A DNA stretch of 64,000 nucleotides from Guyanagaster necrorhizus (lineage: Eukaryota; Basidiomycota; Agaricomycetes; Agaricales; Physalacriaceae), in the NCBI RefSeq assembly GCF_019112545.1, contig NW_025064880.1, forward strand, positions 1 to 64,000, in the 5' to 3' direction. A program made the position numbers and the translations under genes. The first letter of the stretch is position 1. The number at the start of each line of letters is the position of its first letter. Below, piece after piece: positions 12,782 through 24,255 of the stretch. Below the pieces are notes generated by a model. It was not told the DNA's origin. It was given only the letters and a program-made list of their open reading frames with translations, and did not search any database.

Positions 12782-14693
12782 TGACATGCCCTCTCTGTAT
12801 TCAGACGTGTAAAATTGCAAAAATTAAGAATACATAGACTGCATTCCAGTCTAATAAGCATGTAACTGAGAATAGAATAAAAGCACACAGAAACCTAGCC
12901 ATTATAAGGCTAAACTGAAGTAACAATAAGCAGAGTGCATGGTCTAGTAGCAGACTAATATCAGAGAGGTTAGACTGCATGTGAGATTCTAATGCTTGGC
13001 TCTAAATGTGCCAATACCATTACAAGGGGATATACTAAAAATAAAAAGAATATGATCAAAATATGATCAGCAATCCTGATTACATTGATCAAGGATACAC
13101 AGCTATTGATACACTGATGGAATATGCTTTAGAACAGAGAACTGAGATCCAAAGAAAGATATCTGAATAACTAGATGTTGAACAGAGAAATAAAATAATG
13201 GCAACAAAGAAATAAATAGAGAAATACTACTCTCAGAGATAAATAGCACATGTACTACTCAGAGACTTACATGCATACCTATAGTGCCTTAGCATGCATA
13301 ACACAGCAAGAGACTCCACATTATACTGAAATATGACACATACCTATTGGATGAGTTAATTGATGCATGTCAGGCTAAAAGTGGTGCATTTTGTGAACTG
13401 GATGGAATGTTGAGATACTGAAAAAGAGAACATAACCATTGTGGCTGACTCCAGACATGGGAGATAACTCTGAGGGTCTAGAACAGTTTACCACTGTCAG
13501 AGATGTGTCACTGGAGAAATAAGAAAGTGAGCAGACCTGGCTAGTGAGAAAACAGTGGACAGTCCTGGCCTAGAAGAGAATAAGCAGAGCAACTGTGATA
13601 TGCATGCAAATAATACCCATAGGATCTGGCATAGAGTCTTATGCTTTGAAGATACCATAGTAGAATTGTATTAGTAAGTACTACAGTAAAGTATTTAAAT
13701 ACCATATTGTATGAGTAGAAAAGAAAGTTTTCCAACCCCCTATAGTTACAGTGTATTGGGCACAGAAAGTCTTACACTCTAGCTCTGGATTTGTGTTTGT
13801 AACTTTGGATGAGAGAATAAACTCATTATTGAATATCATTGAGAGAGCTTTGAGAACCAAGTGAGGCATTGAAGCTTGCAAATGACTTGAGTCTGATTTG
13901 ATAAGAGATTTTAGATTGTGCTCTAATCTAAGAATAAGAGAGCAGTGTCTGTAGGGCACTATCTTGAGTTTTTGAGGTATTTGTGATACATGACACTACA
14001 GATAACAGAGGTTCAAATCCTTTGGCTTGATTAACATGTGCTCTTTGATTATTTCCACAGATTGGCAGAGGTTCAAACTCTTTGGTCTGTGAACAGGGTT
14101 TTATTGTGATATTTCTGCAGATTAGCAGAGGTTCAAACCTTTTAGTCTGTTGGATAGTGTTTTATTGTGTTTTATGTCTCTGAATTGCATAGGTTTGAAT
14201 CCTGTGGGTCTACAATCAGTTTGGCAACTTGTGAACAGAGATCTGTGCTCTTTGACACTTGTGAATGTGTTTGTGATTGGTTCTTGCTTAAAGCATAAAG
14301 CTTTGAGTCATGTATTGTATATGTTAGGGATTTTGAGTTGATTTGAGCTGTGCTTCGAACCTTTTGAGAGTTTTGTGAGAGTGTTTTGATGTATTGTATT
14401 GAGCTGCAGTACTCTTTGCCTTGAGGCCTGACAATATCTGTTGCCATCTCTTATTTTGATAAAACAAAAAGCTTTGAGACTTAGAGAGATCTAAGACTGT
14501 TGTACATATGCTATTGCTGTTCACATACTATGGATTCATTGAAGAAGACAATTATATTTGTTGATTACTACTTTCATCATATTATAATCCCCTCATGAAC
14601 TAAGAGTTTTGTGTGTATATTGGTGTGAGTGTGGTCAGTAGATAGCACTCTGCTGTATTCATTTTCATCTTGCACACACTCAGATCCTCTTCA
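12782..14693 (+). repeat. 1.9-kb LTR-like unit inserted in the gag of element D
   Basis: The insert starts TGACATG, ends CTCTTCA and is flanked by GCAG on both sides (12778-12781, 14694-14697), which fits a solo LTR with a 4-bp duplication. The flanking gag sequence lines up across it with fragment 2 of F. Inside are a TATTTAAATA box near 13691 and four units of a roughly 60-bp tandem motif (13995-14215) containing GGTTCAAA. No open frame looks like a protein. A second, truncated copy lies at 4631-5885. The exact ends are my best reading and could shift by a few bases. Confidence 0.65.
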
Positions 14694-17230
14694 GCAGCCC
14701 AGGAAATGAGTGAAGAGAGTTATCATCTGTGATGGAGCTTTCTATCAGCCTAGCTTCTTTCCATATGATTACTCTGTTTCACACAGTAAATCTAAGGCAA
14801 ATTGCTTCAGAGTCATTCTTGACTGGGTTCTTGCCACTACTTTTGGCTTCATTAGAGAGTGGTTGCCCACTGAGAAGTCAGCTTCTCTTGTCAGTCCATG
14901 GATTTTAGAATCCAGCAGGTCAAGTAGTCAGCTGAAGTTAGAATTAAAAGAGCTGAGTTGCCAATATTCAGACTAAGAAGGCTGAATACAAATATCAGCT
15001 TGTATTTGTTTGAATAGATGATACTATATAATAGCACATTTTGAGTTTGTTGAGAGAGTCTATGGCATTGGTTGGATGTCATACTTGGACTGATAGGCCA
15101 GAAGTCCTCTGAGTTAGTCTTCCAGATATCTCCTGTTATAGGTTAAAATCACATGTTTTGTGGCAGTATATTGTAAAATGTCCTGCTGTTCTATATTATC
15201 TATATAAATATACTTCTTTTTTATGTCTGATGCCAGCCATTTAGTGTTTTGCCATAGAAATGCTGTTCTCTCCTGATACAGCTTCTGAAACTCTTTCTCC
15301 CTATGCTGCCAAATCTCTTCCTCTAAGGCTTCTTTGTTGGTTTCTTCTGTTGCATGTTCTCAATCTTCTTATTTAATAGAGACATCTTGAATCCTCTCCT
15401 CATCCTCCTTAATCTTGTTCTTCTCCTCAATCTTGCTGTTCTTATTGAGAGAGCTCTCAGGCTGATCATAGATAGATGGAGCAGAGGCTTTAATAGTCAC
15501 TGGTGAACTGATCATTGTTCCTTGTACTGGATCTAGCTTTGTTACTGTTGGTCTAAGGAGACTGCTCAAAAGATCAGTCAGCACCAACTTCAACATCTTC
15601 TTAGTGTTATAATTTTCTATCTTTTTCTCTTTTCTTCTCAAGTTAACCTCTATTAATGCTTAGTCAGAGTGCCTAAACTAGCACTTAGGACTATAGGGAA
15701 GGCTTAGTCAGCATAATGAGCTGATCTGTTATTATCTTCTGATGTAGTGACCAGCCCTTGACAACACACAAATGATCTTTTGTGGATAGTAATAATGCTC
15801 AAGAACAAAGGGCATAAAGAATATAGAAATGCATAATAAGTAACTCTATATTTACTTGGATGATGTATAGTATATAAGTAGGCTCACTCTCACTGGTTAA
15901 ACTCCAGCTTCAAGCTAAATTTTATTCATCTCATTCTACTCTCAAACTATACTTGCAAAGACCTTGAAGCATTCAGTCAACTAGACACAATAAAGTGAAC
16001 TCTAGTGCAAAGGTTTAAACATAAAACCACACTAGTTTATCATATGTTTAGATCACATGTGGCTTGAGTCTAACACTCAGTGGCTGCCTTACACTCAGTG
16101 CACCTCCAGTTCTCAGTGATAGACATAAAAGTTTCTATAATATCTGAGGTTAAGGAAGAGTGCTACAACTCTTCTTTCTAGAGGCTGTAGTCAGAGATGT
16201 GAGTATTGCCAGAGATTCAAAGTCTGTAGGCATTGAGTATAGAGTCAGCATGAGAGAGAATGGTATCAGTATTAGTGATACTAGAAGTTTCAGAATGGAG
16301 CAGATACACAGTGCATTGGACAGTCTCACTAGCAGTGATAGCCTCTACTGACTCTGCCTAAGAGTCAGTTTTGCTTCTTGCTGGGGTACTAAGCTCTCTG
16401 AAAAGGGAGTCCAGGGTTTCTTGACTATATTAGACTAGAGAGCTGGATCCCCAGATAATAGCTTTCTGGCAGCACTGCTCTCATCATCACTGTTAGTCAT
16501 ACCTTTCTTCTTCATACTGAGTAAAAGCTCAGTCAGCTGTCTCTTCTGCAGCTTTCCAGGCTCACTTTTGCTCTTCTTTTTCTACTCTGGCCTACTCTGC
16601 TTGAGTGGCAGAAGATACATAGCTACCTGGTGTGTCAACTGTATTATTTCAGAGACTTGCTCTTCTGCTGATCTGAATGCAAAGTCTTCTGCTTTTATTG
16701 ATCCTGGCTGTGAGTTTTTCTCTCTATAGCTTATATGGCTCCTCATTGTTTGACTAGAGATCAGTGACTCCATAACTACTATAGTCAGTGTAGACTGACA
16801 AGATGGAGCTTTTGGCTGGTGTAGTATAGAGTGAGTTATAGCCTGAGTTCAATGAAACACTTTAGAGTCTTGAAGCCATCTAAAAGGCATCAAGAGAGTC
16901 TCAAGCATGATCTTCAATCCCAGGCTCTCTTGAGGCAGTAGCAGCATCAGAGAATGGCTCATCATCAAAGAAGTCATAGAGGAGATCCTCATTCTCATAG
17001 TCTGAGACCAGAGAGAAGTTTGGTGGTGTCTATGGGTTTTTAAAGCCTGTGAAATGATCATTGTGGTTTCTGTTATTAGTTCTTCAGAGAGTAAGTGTGT
17101 CTTGTTTCTTCTTGATCATTCTGCGTATCCAAGCTGCTAGGCTGGGCTTCTGATATAGCTCTAACCTGAGGCTGAAAAGAGACTTGGGCAGAGGAAGAAA
17201 TGTTATGAAAAGAGAGGTTGAGTGTGATAT
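14694..17230 (-). pseudogene. Element D gag, long N-terminal part
   Basis: The gag frame starts at 17230, where the initiation codon reads ATA (ATG in B and H), followed by S-H and a basic patch WIRRMIKKKQDT. It continues leftward through acidic and serine/threonine-rich sequence (DYENEDLLYDFFDDEPFS near 16950) toward the capsid. Matching segments occur in F (for example 46003-46236 against 15369-15600). It has no recognisable domain and is broken by stops and by the solo LTR at 15605-16075. Confidence 0.6.
15605..16075 (+). repeat. Solo LTR inside the gag of element D (471 bp)
   Basis: It starts TGTTATAATT and ends GAGTCTAACA, opposite in orientation to D. The flanks are CTTAG (15600-15604) and CTCAG (16076-16080), a 5-bp duplication with one transition. 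It holds a TATATAAG box and AGCTTCAAGCTAA. Recombination between the two LTRs of a former insertion would leave this. Confidence 0.8.
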
Positions 17231-17414
17231 TGTGTAGAATCTGTTGTACTTGCTGAAATGCTTGATAGTGTCTGACTATCCAAGCAGTTACTGATTGGCA
17301 TTCTTGACAAAGTTGGATAATAGTGAGAAGCCCTAGTAGCATTCCAATAATAGAAGCTAGAAGTTTGAAGAAGTTGTCTGTGAGATTAGGGGTTGTAGTT
17401 TGTGTAGGTGGCAT
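17076..17414 (-). CDS. ORF0 of element D: small single-helix membrane protein
   Basis: This frame is intact: 112 codons from MPPTQ, or 121 from an in-frame ATG at 17441. It starts 58 nt inside the 5' LTR. Residues about 17-35 (FFKLLASIIGMLLGLL) form a strong predicted membrane helix, followed by SVTAWIVRHYQAFQ. Frames with the same sequence stand at the same place in B (44853-45215), F (47211-47504), H (from 28362) and G (split by H), where they carry stops. The gag frame opens inside it at 17230 in the +1 frame. Its role is unknown; binding of RNA or particles to a membrane is a guess. An N-terminal exon of Gag is the main alternative. Confidence 0.6.
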   Translation of the reverse strand: MPPTQTTTPNLTDNFFKLLASIIGMLLGLLTIIQLCQECQSVTAWIVRHYQAFQQVQQILHNITLNLSFHNISSSAQVSFQPQVRAISEAQPSSLDTQNDQEETRHTYSLKN

Positions 17415-17458
17415 TTGGTTTTCTTTACACTTATTATGCATAAGGAAAGAAAAGCAGA

Positions 17459-17471
17459 AGCTTTGAGCTAA
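17459..17471 (-). promoter_or_regulatory. Candidate self-priming primer-binding site of element D
   Basis: TTAGCTCAAAGCT begins one base inside the 5' LTR. It is the exact reverse complement of AGCTTTGAGCTAA in that LTR (17629-17641), which lies about 35 nt after a TATATAAG box, where the RNA should start. No TGG-type tRNA primer site is seen. The geometry matches self-priming in Tf1 of fission yeast. Confidence 0.7.
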
Positions 17472-17472
17472 T

Positions 17473-17931
17473 TATTAGACTCAAGTCACATGTGATTAGA
17501 ACACATGATAAACAGATGCTGTATTATAGTTATACAGTCATGTCTGAGTCTATTGTTTATATCTATTGACTAATGTGCTTCAAGGCTATTATAAAAGGCT
17601 TGAGAGTGAAGTGGTATATGAATAAACTTTAGCTCAAAGCTGGAGTTATACTAGTGAGAGTGAGCCTACTTATATACTACTCATTAGTCAAGATAAATAT
17701 ACTACTACCTATTATACTTGTCCTGATCTTTGTATCTATTGTCCTTAGACATTGCTATTATCTACAAAAAGCTATTATATATCATCAAGAGTTGTCACTA
17801 CATTAGAAGACAATGACAGATTGGCTTGTTGTGATGACTAAGCTTGTCCCATGGTTCTAAGCACTGGCTTAAGCACCCTGACTAAGCATAAATAGGAGTT
17901 AATATGAAAGAAAAATGGAAAAATTATAACA
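17473..17931 (-). repeat. 5' LTR of element D (459 bp)
   Basis: On the plus strand it reads from TATTAGACTC to AAATTATAACA. The outer base pair of the left end has mutated from TG to TA. It has the same length as its partner at 7394-7852. TATATAAG near 17670 on the minus strand is the likely TATA box. Confidence 0.88.
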
Positions 17932-20607
17932 TGAACTAGTCATTAGTGCTCTCCACAGTCCTTAGATATAATGAGAATATCATCTAGATAGATTGTGATC
18001 TTGCTGGTGATAATGAGGTCCTTGAAGATATCATTCATCATTCATTAGAAGATGGCTAAAGAGTTCATGAGTCCAAAAAACATAACTGTTGGCTCAAAGA
18101 GCCCACAGTTGGTTCAGAAGGCTGCTTTTCACTCATCACCCTCTTTGATCTGCACATTGTTATAGCCCCATCTGACATCTAGTTTAGTGTAGTATCAAGC
18201 TCTGTGAAGCTTGTTCATGAGTTCTGAAATAAGTAGAAGAGGATAATGATTTTTAATTGTCATCTTGTTCAGCTTCTGATAGTCTTAGGCTGGTCAGAGT
18301 TTTCCATCTTTCTTCTTCACAAAGAAGAATGGGGAGGCTATGGGAGATTTGTATGGTTGGATCCATCCACTAGACAGATTTCATCCAGAAACTTGTCAAG
18401 TTTCTGTTGTTCAAGATTTTCAAGTGGATACATTTTGCAGTCTAGGTTGGTGTTGGCATTAGGTATTAGTTTGATGGCATAGTTTCAGGGCTTTGGTTTG
18501 AGGAGTTCATTGAAACTCTCCTTGTTTAACAGATCCTGATAATCCCATCCATATCTATTCAGATACTATTTCTTCAAATGTTTTTTCTTTTTTTCTTGCA
18601 TTAGCTCTTGCAGCCAGGTCATTGGCATAATGAATTGTCTAAATGTGCAGGGTTTGTTGCATATCTACAGCAAGAATAGTTTTGTCATCCTCTATTTTCT
18701 CATCTCATCAGTCCTCAGGGTCATTATCCAGTAATTCAAAAGAGATTTTGTGGCATCAACATTGTGAAAATGTGATTTGACTGGTTTTCTAGTTGATGAG
18801 AGAGTTATGCTGGATAAGCCAGTTATGATCCAAGAATATTTCTTGGGTTCTGAGATCTGTGACAGCTAAGTTGATGCATTCTGAGTAATTGCTGATAGTT
18901 AGCTATAGTTCAATGAATTCTATGATGGAATCAGCTTGGTTCTTTATTCTGTTGACATTATATATGGGTATAGGTGCTGCTGTGACTCTTGTTGGTAAAC
19001 TATGCTTGTTGACAAAAGCATGGTTTACAGAGCTTCCAGTGCAGCCACTGTTGATTAGGGCAGTTACTGCATATATCAATCAGTTTGTAAGAGTCTCAAT
19101 TTGGGCTTTAGTGATCAGATCTCATCTCAGGATCTTTATTTATCAAATATATCTCCAGAGTTCTCAGAGCTCATTGAGCTGTTCCAGAGCTCAGCACTGC
19201 TCTGCCTTTCTCATTCCTTTAACCATTTTATCTATTACTTTCTTGGTGTGGGTCTTATGTACTCAATTCTTGAGTACTGCCTTTGCTGCTGCTTCTGTTG
19301 TTGCATCTTTGATGGCCTGCTAAGTCTATTTGATATTGAATGGTTTGAGTCATTTGGCAGGAGTCTCTTTTTCTGTTCAGCCTATAGGCAGTTGAGTCTG
19401 AGTTTTAGGTGATTCTCTAGATAGTTGTGCAGTGGTAGAATGGGGTATATTTGAATGCACTGAGAATTTAGGCATATCCATAGCTACAGAGATACTATCA
19501 GTCTATCCAGCAGCTGCTTATGACACACCACTAAGTCCTTTGGCTAATCCAGTGAAATCACTTACTAGTCAGCTCTATCTTTTACTTCCTCAACCTTTGT
19601 ATCCTTGCTAAGCTCTTCTTCTTCCTTCTGCAACTCAGTGATCTAGGCTCTGATATCTTCTCATGTATGTTTCTTCTTTGAACAATCTCTTGATAAGTGT
19701 CTCTTCTAGCTGCAATTAAAGCATTTGCCTTTCTTCTTTAGCCAGTCTATGTCTATTAGTTTATCTGCCCCAGTGTACATAGTTCCTGTTCTCATCTTCT
19801 GTGTTCCATATATAGAGATACTGGAGGATGAGGCAGTAGTCTTGGTGGTGCCAGTTTGATTGTCAGACTTCAAGTTCTGTGGCTGATAGGGCTTATAGTC
19901 ACTCTATAGACTTGTCTGCTCAGCTTTCGGTCATTGTCATTCTTTGTACATCTCAATGACCTATTCCTTCCACATGTCATACTCTTTTAGTATATTTATT
20001 CTGATGTCTAAGACTATCTTGATATATAATGGCAGCATTCCTCATTTGAGTGCTTCAACCATTCACCTATTATTGGCAATGTCATCTCATATCCTGGCAA
20101 GCTTCATGAGCTATTCTAGTTTATTAAAGTATTCAGTGACCAGTTTATCACTCATCTTATATTCCTTGATCTTGCTCTTGTATACTTCTTGTACTGCAGG
20201 ATTAATAAATTTGTCATTGAGCATTTGTTTAAAGATGAACCAAGATGGCAGTTGATAATGCTGCCTGGTCATAAAATAGAAGTTGGGTGAGATGAGGATC
20301 CACCAGGTCTTTGCCTTGTCTTCAAGGTATGATGCAGTGAAGGTGATCTTGTTCATGTCTGCTCTGAGATAAGCAATGTATACTTTAAAGTACTGTTCAC
20401 AGTCAATTAAGAACCAATCAATGTCATCTGACATGCCCTTGAAAGGGCAGGGCTTTTAGAGTAGATCAGGCTTGCACTGGAAGATGACAGCATTTTCTGG
20501 TAATGCCTCTATTGGATTTGGATACTGGTTGAAGAGTGGTCATCACCATTCAGCTGGTAGTCTAGAGAATAAGTGTAAAGAATTGTTATCAGCAATAATA
20601 CTTTCTA
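17932..20607 (-). pseudogene. Element F, fragment 2: RT to capsid
   Basis: Reading leftward from 20607: gag capsid (20111-20434: YFKVYIAYLRADMNK, TASYLEDKAKTWW, then the KEYKMSDKLVTEYF stretch); a CCHC knuckle near 19690-19730; protease at about 18890-19130, with its catalytic aspartate changed to asparagine (N-S-G near 19050); and RT with YLDD near 17975. The right end at 20607 is the insertion point of element G. The rest of this gag is found at 36783-37007 and 45806-47562. Confidence 0.75.
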
Positions 20608-21068
20608 TGTTAGACCCAAGCATCATATGGACCAATTACACATGATAAATGATCACTACCTCACACTTCAGATAGGATGATCAAGTCCACTGATGCATAA
20701 TCAGAGTGGTATGTCACAAGGCCTTAAAGAATTGGCTCGAGGGTAGAATGAGATAGAATAAACTTTAGCTCAAAGCTGGAGATTATCAGTGAGAGCGAGC
20801 AGTCTTAAATACTGTATAAGATCAGCTAATAATACTATGGCTAATTGTGTGTCTCTTGGTCCTTTGTGCCCATTGTTCTAGGGTGTTGCTATCCTATATA
20901 AAAGGTTGATTGTGCATCATCAGGCAGCACTGTTGCATCAAAAGACAATAACAGACTCAGCTAGTTGTGATGACTAAGCTTTGTCTCATGATCTTAAGCA
21001 CCTGTTCTAGTGCTCTGACTAAGCATAAATAGGAGTTAATCAAGAAAAAAAATAGAAAAATCATAACA
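20608..21068 (-). repeat. 3' LTR of element G (461 bp)
   Basis: It reads TGTTAGACCC to AAATCATAACA on the plus strand, then TTACCCTCTCCTTAAG (polypurine tract complement). It is related to, but distinct from, the D/F LTR family. Confidence 0.87.
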
Positions 21069-24000
21069 TTACCCTCTCCTTAAGACCATCATTCTAATAG
21101 CTTAATTAAGGGATAATTCATAGTCATGTATGGCAGCATTGGCATGCATCTGTTTTTTATTTACCCACTGATTGGATTCTGGTCTATACTCTTTCCAGCT
21201 GACAAGATAGTCAACCATTGTTGTCATCCCACCTCTCTTTGCTCTGATTTTTTGTAATTTATGATTTAAGACCTGGTTGATTTCATAGTGTTTCTTGTTG
21301 TCAATCAGATCTGAGGATGGTGGTGGAGGTTGTTCTTGATTGGGAAAGGCTGGTGCAATGTATGGGGTTAGTAATGCCTTATTAAAGATATTATGGATTT
21401 TTCAGGTTGTCAGCAATTTGAGTTTATATGCACTGGCTCTAATTTTGAATATGATTAGAAATGAGCCAGTGTGCTTATTGACCAACTTGTGTTTTGAGTG
21501 TGAGAGATGAAGGTTGGAAGTGTTGAGCCACACTTTGTCACTGGCAGTATAAGTGTGAGCAGTCTAGCAGTGTTTGTCATACTGGGTTTTCATTGTCGAG
21601 GCTGCTTTTTGAGTGCCATTTTTGTCTCAGCATAAATATTGGCTATGATAGTGGCAAAGTCTGTAGATGCAGAGATTGTGGTGTGGTGTCATTCTGTTTG
21701 CAGAATGTTTGAGTGCCTGCCATAGTTGACAAAAAACAGTGTCTTCCCTATAGCCAAGTAGACTCAGTTGTTATGCTGGAAGGCAGTGAGAGCCAGCCAT
21801 TCTATCCAGTCATTTTGTCAATAATTAATGAAGAGGCAGAGGTACTTTTTCACTTCTTAATTTGCTTGTTCTATCTGCCTATCAGTTTGGGGATGGTATG
21901 CTGTGGATGCATTACATTTGATGTTTAGGAGATGATAGAGGTTGTCCAGGAACTTGGAGATAAATTGAGGTCCCCAGTCTAAAATGACCACTTGTGACAT
22001 GCTGTATTTGGTATAGACTTCATTGTGCAAGATCTTTGCCCATCCTTCAGAGGTTAACTCCATTAAACAGGCAATCAGGATGATGGCCTTTGAGAACTGA
22101 TCAACTATGATGAGGATTGCATTATAGCTATTGCAGTCTGGAAGTCCAGTGATCATGTCAACAGAGATATAGATTCATGGTGTTGATAGGACCTCATTTG
22201 GATGGAGCAGGGCAGCCTGTGTCTGTATTAATAATTTGCTCTGCTGGCAGACTTTGCATGCCTTGACATATATGATGATGTCATTGCTTATTTTAGACTA
22301 TCAGTATTCTCATAATACTAGCTTCTTGGTTTTGATAATACCAAGGTGACCAGCAGTGGCATGGTCATGACAGGTGGCAATGATTTTGCCATGTGATCCT
22401 TGATCTCATAGAATATAGATCTGCCTGTCATAACAAATCAATCCCCTCTCCTGTGTCATTCCTCATTCATAGTTGAGAGATGGGGCCACTCACTGATCTC
22501 ACTTGTGGTTGTCTTGAGTTGCACTTTTAATGTGCTTGTGGATCTCCTCTTCTGTCAGTATTATCATGGCCCTAAAATGTTTGAGCCTTAATAATGTGAC
22601 TCCTTCATTGTCAGTTTCCCCCTGATCATGATCTGCCCTTTGGCTAAGAAGATTGGCTTTCTTGTTTGTCATTCCTGCCTTGTGATAGAGCATGTATTGA
22701 TATTAACTAAGTTCTGTGACCCAACAGGCTTGTTGATGATTTAATTTTTATGGCTGTCGGAAGTATTACAGATTCTGGTAATCTGTCCAGATTTTGAAGA
22801 CTTCTGTGGCTCCAATCAGATAATGCTGCCACTCTTTGAGAGTGAGCATGATTGTGAGCAATTCCTTGTCATAGATCTCATAGTTTTGCTTAGTAACAGT
22901 GAGCATCTTTGAGAGGAATGCAACCAGACACCACTTCTTATCTTGTTCCTGAGAGAGAACAGCATCAATAGTCTCTTCACTAGAGTCAGCCTTGACTTGG
23001 AATTTTCCTTCTTGGATCAGGATAGTGAGTACAATGTCCTTGGCCAGTCATTGTTTTAGGTCGTTAAAGGTGCTTTGTTGAGAAGATCCCCAGATTCAAG
23101 AGGTGTTGCTAGTCAACTGTGTCATTGGCTGCATGATCTTGCTGTAATCTTGGATAAAACATCGGTAAAAGTTTGTGAATCTGAGGAATGACTGCAATTC
23201 TTTTTTCTTGACTGGTTCTGGCCACTCTGTTACCTCTGCCACCTTGATGGGGTCCATCTGAATGCTTTCTTCACTGATGATGACTCTGAGGTACTTGGTT
23301 TCAAGCATCTCAAATTCACATTTCTCCACTTTGAGGAATAGTTTGTGTTTTCTCATAAGAGCCAACACCTGTCATACCAGCTTCCTATGTTCCTCCTTTG
23401 TCTTTGACATAATCAGGATGTCATCAAGATAAATGGTGACCTTTTCAGTAGAGATGAGATCTTTAAAGATATCATTCATCATCCATTGGAATGTTGCTGG
23501 AGAGTTGGTGAGCTCAAAGAACATCACTGTTAGCTCAAATAATCCCTGATTTGTCCTGAACACCATCTTCCATTCATCTCCTTCTTTAATATGGATGTTG
23601 TTATAGCCCCACTGAACATCAAGCTTAGTGTAGTATTTGGCACCATGAAGTTTGTCTATTAACTCTGAGATCAATGGCAAGGGATACCAGTTTTTAATTG
23701 TCATTTCATTAAGTTTCTGGTAATCTTGGACCAGTCAGAGTTTGCCATCTTTCTTCTTGACAAAGAAGAAGGGGAAGGCCATTGGAGACTTAGATGGTCA
23801 GATTTGACTGCTGGATAGGTTCTCATCCAGGAATTTATTGAGCTCTTGTTGTTCATTGTTGCTAAGAGGATAGGTCTTGCAATCCAGGTTGGCATTAGCA
23901 TTTGGGATTAGCTCAATTGCATGGTCCCATGGTTTCAGCTCTGGTAATTCATTGAAACTTTTTTTCTTGAAAAGATCCCTGAAGTCATGTGCCCATTCAG

Positions 24001-24255
24001 ACACCATTTCTTCAAAGGTTCTTTCTTCTTTACACTCATTGGCTCTGGCAGCTAGGTTATTGGCATGATGAACTGCTCAGATGTGTATCTCATGTTGCAG
24101 ATCGACAGTGAGGATCGTTTCTCCATCCTTCATCTCTTTGTCCCACTGATCTCCTGAGTCCTCATCAGGCAACTTGAATGGGATTTTCCAGCAGTGACAT
24201 CTAGTGAATGTGATCCTCTTGGTTTTTCAATTGATCAGTAGGTTGTGATGTATTA
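21069..24255 (-). pseudogene. Element G pol remnant with deleted protease
   Basis: A chromodomain remnant is at about 21150-21330. The integrase core is at about 21857-22156 (ILIIVDQFSKAI, VVILDWGPQF), its zinc region at about 22200-22480 and RNase H at about 22560-23060. RT is at about 23096-23950, with YLDD near 23430. Upstream of RT, the segment LINWKTKRI that normally follows the protease is present near 24225. At about 24255 the sequence jumps to a gag segment (LKNWVH in the other copies), so the body of the protease, including D-S-G, is missing. Confidence 0.8.

Larger units (their letters stand above)
7394..17931 (-). mobile_element. Element D: full-length chromovirus with TGAAC target duplication
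   Basis: Two LTRs of equal length (459 bp, minus orientation) lie at 7394-7852 and 17473-17931. TGAAC occurs directly outside both ends (7389-7393 and 17932-17936). The interior reads, on the minus strand, ORF0, gag, PR, RT, RNase H, IN and chromodomain. Two later insertions lie inside gag: the 1.9-kb unit (12782-14693) and a solo LTR (15605-16075). D itself interrupts the RT of element F. Confidence 0.9.

Noticed and set aside
14172..14447. Minus-strand frame of 91 codons in the 1.9-kb unit
   Set aside because: It covers the tandem motif. The open frame comes from the repeat composition and is not kept in the other copy.
16849..17061. Minus-strand open frame of 70 codons as a gene
   Set aside because: It is another frame over the acidic gag segment of element D (DYENEDLLYDFFDDEP), which is the frame shared with other copies.
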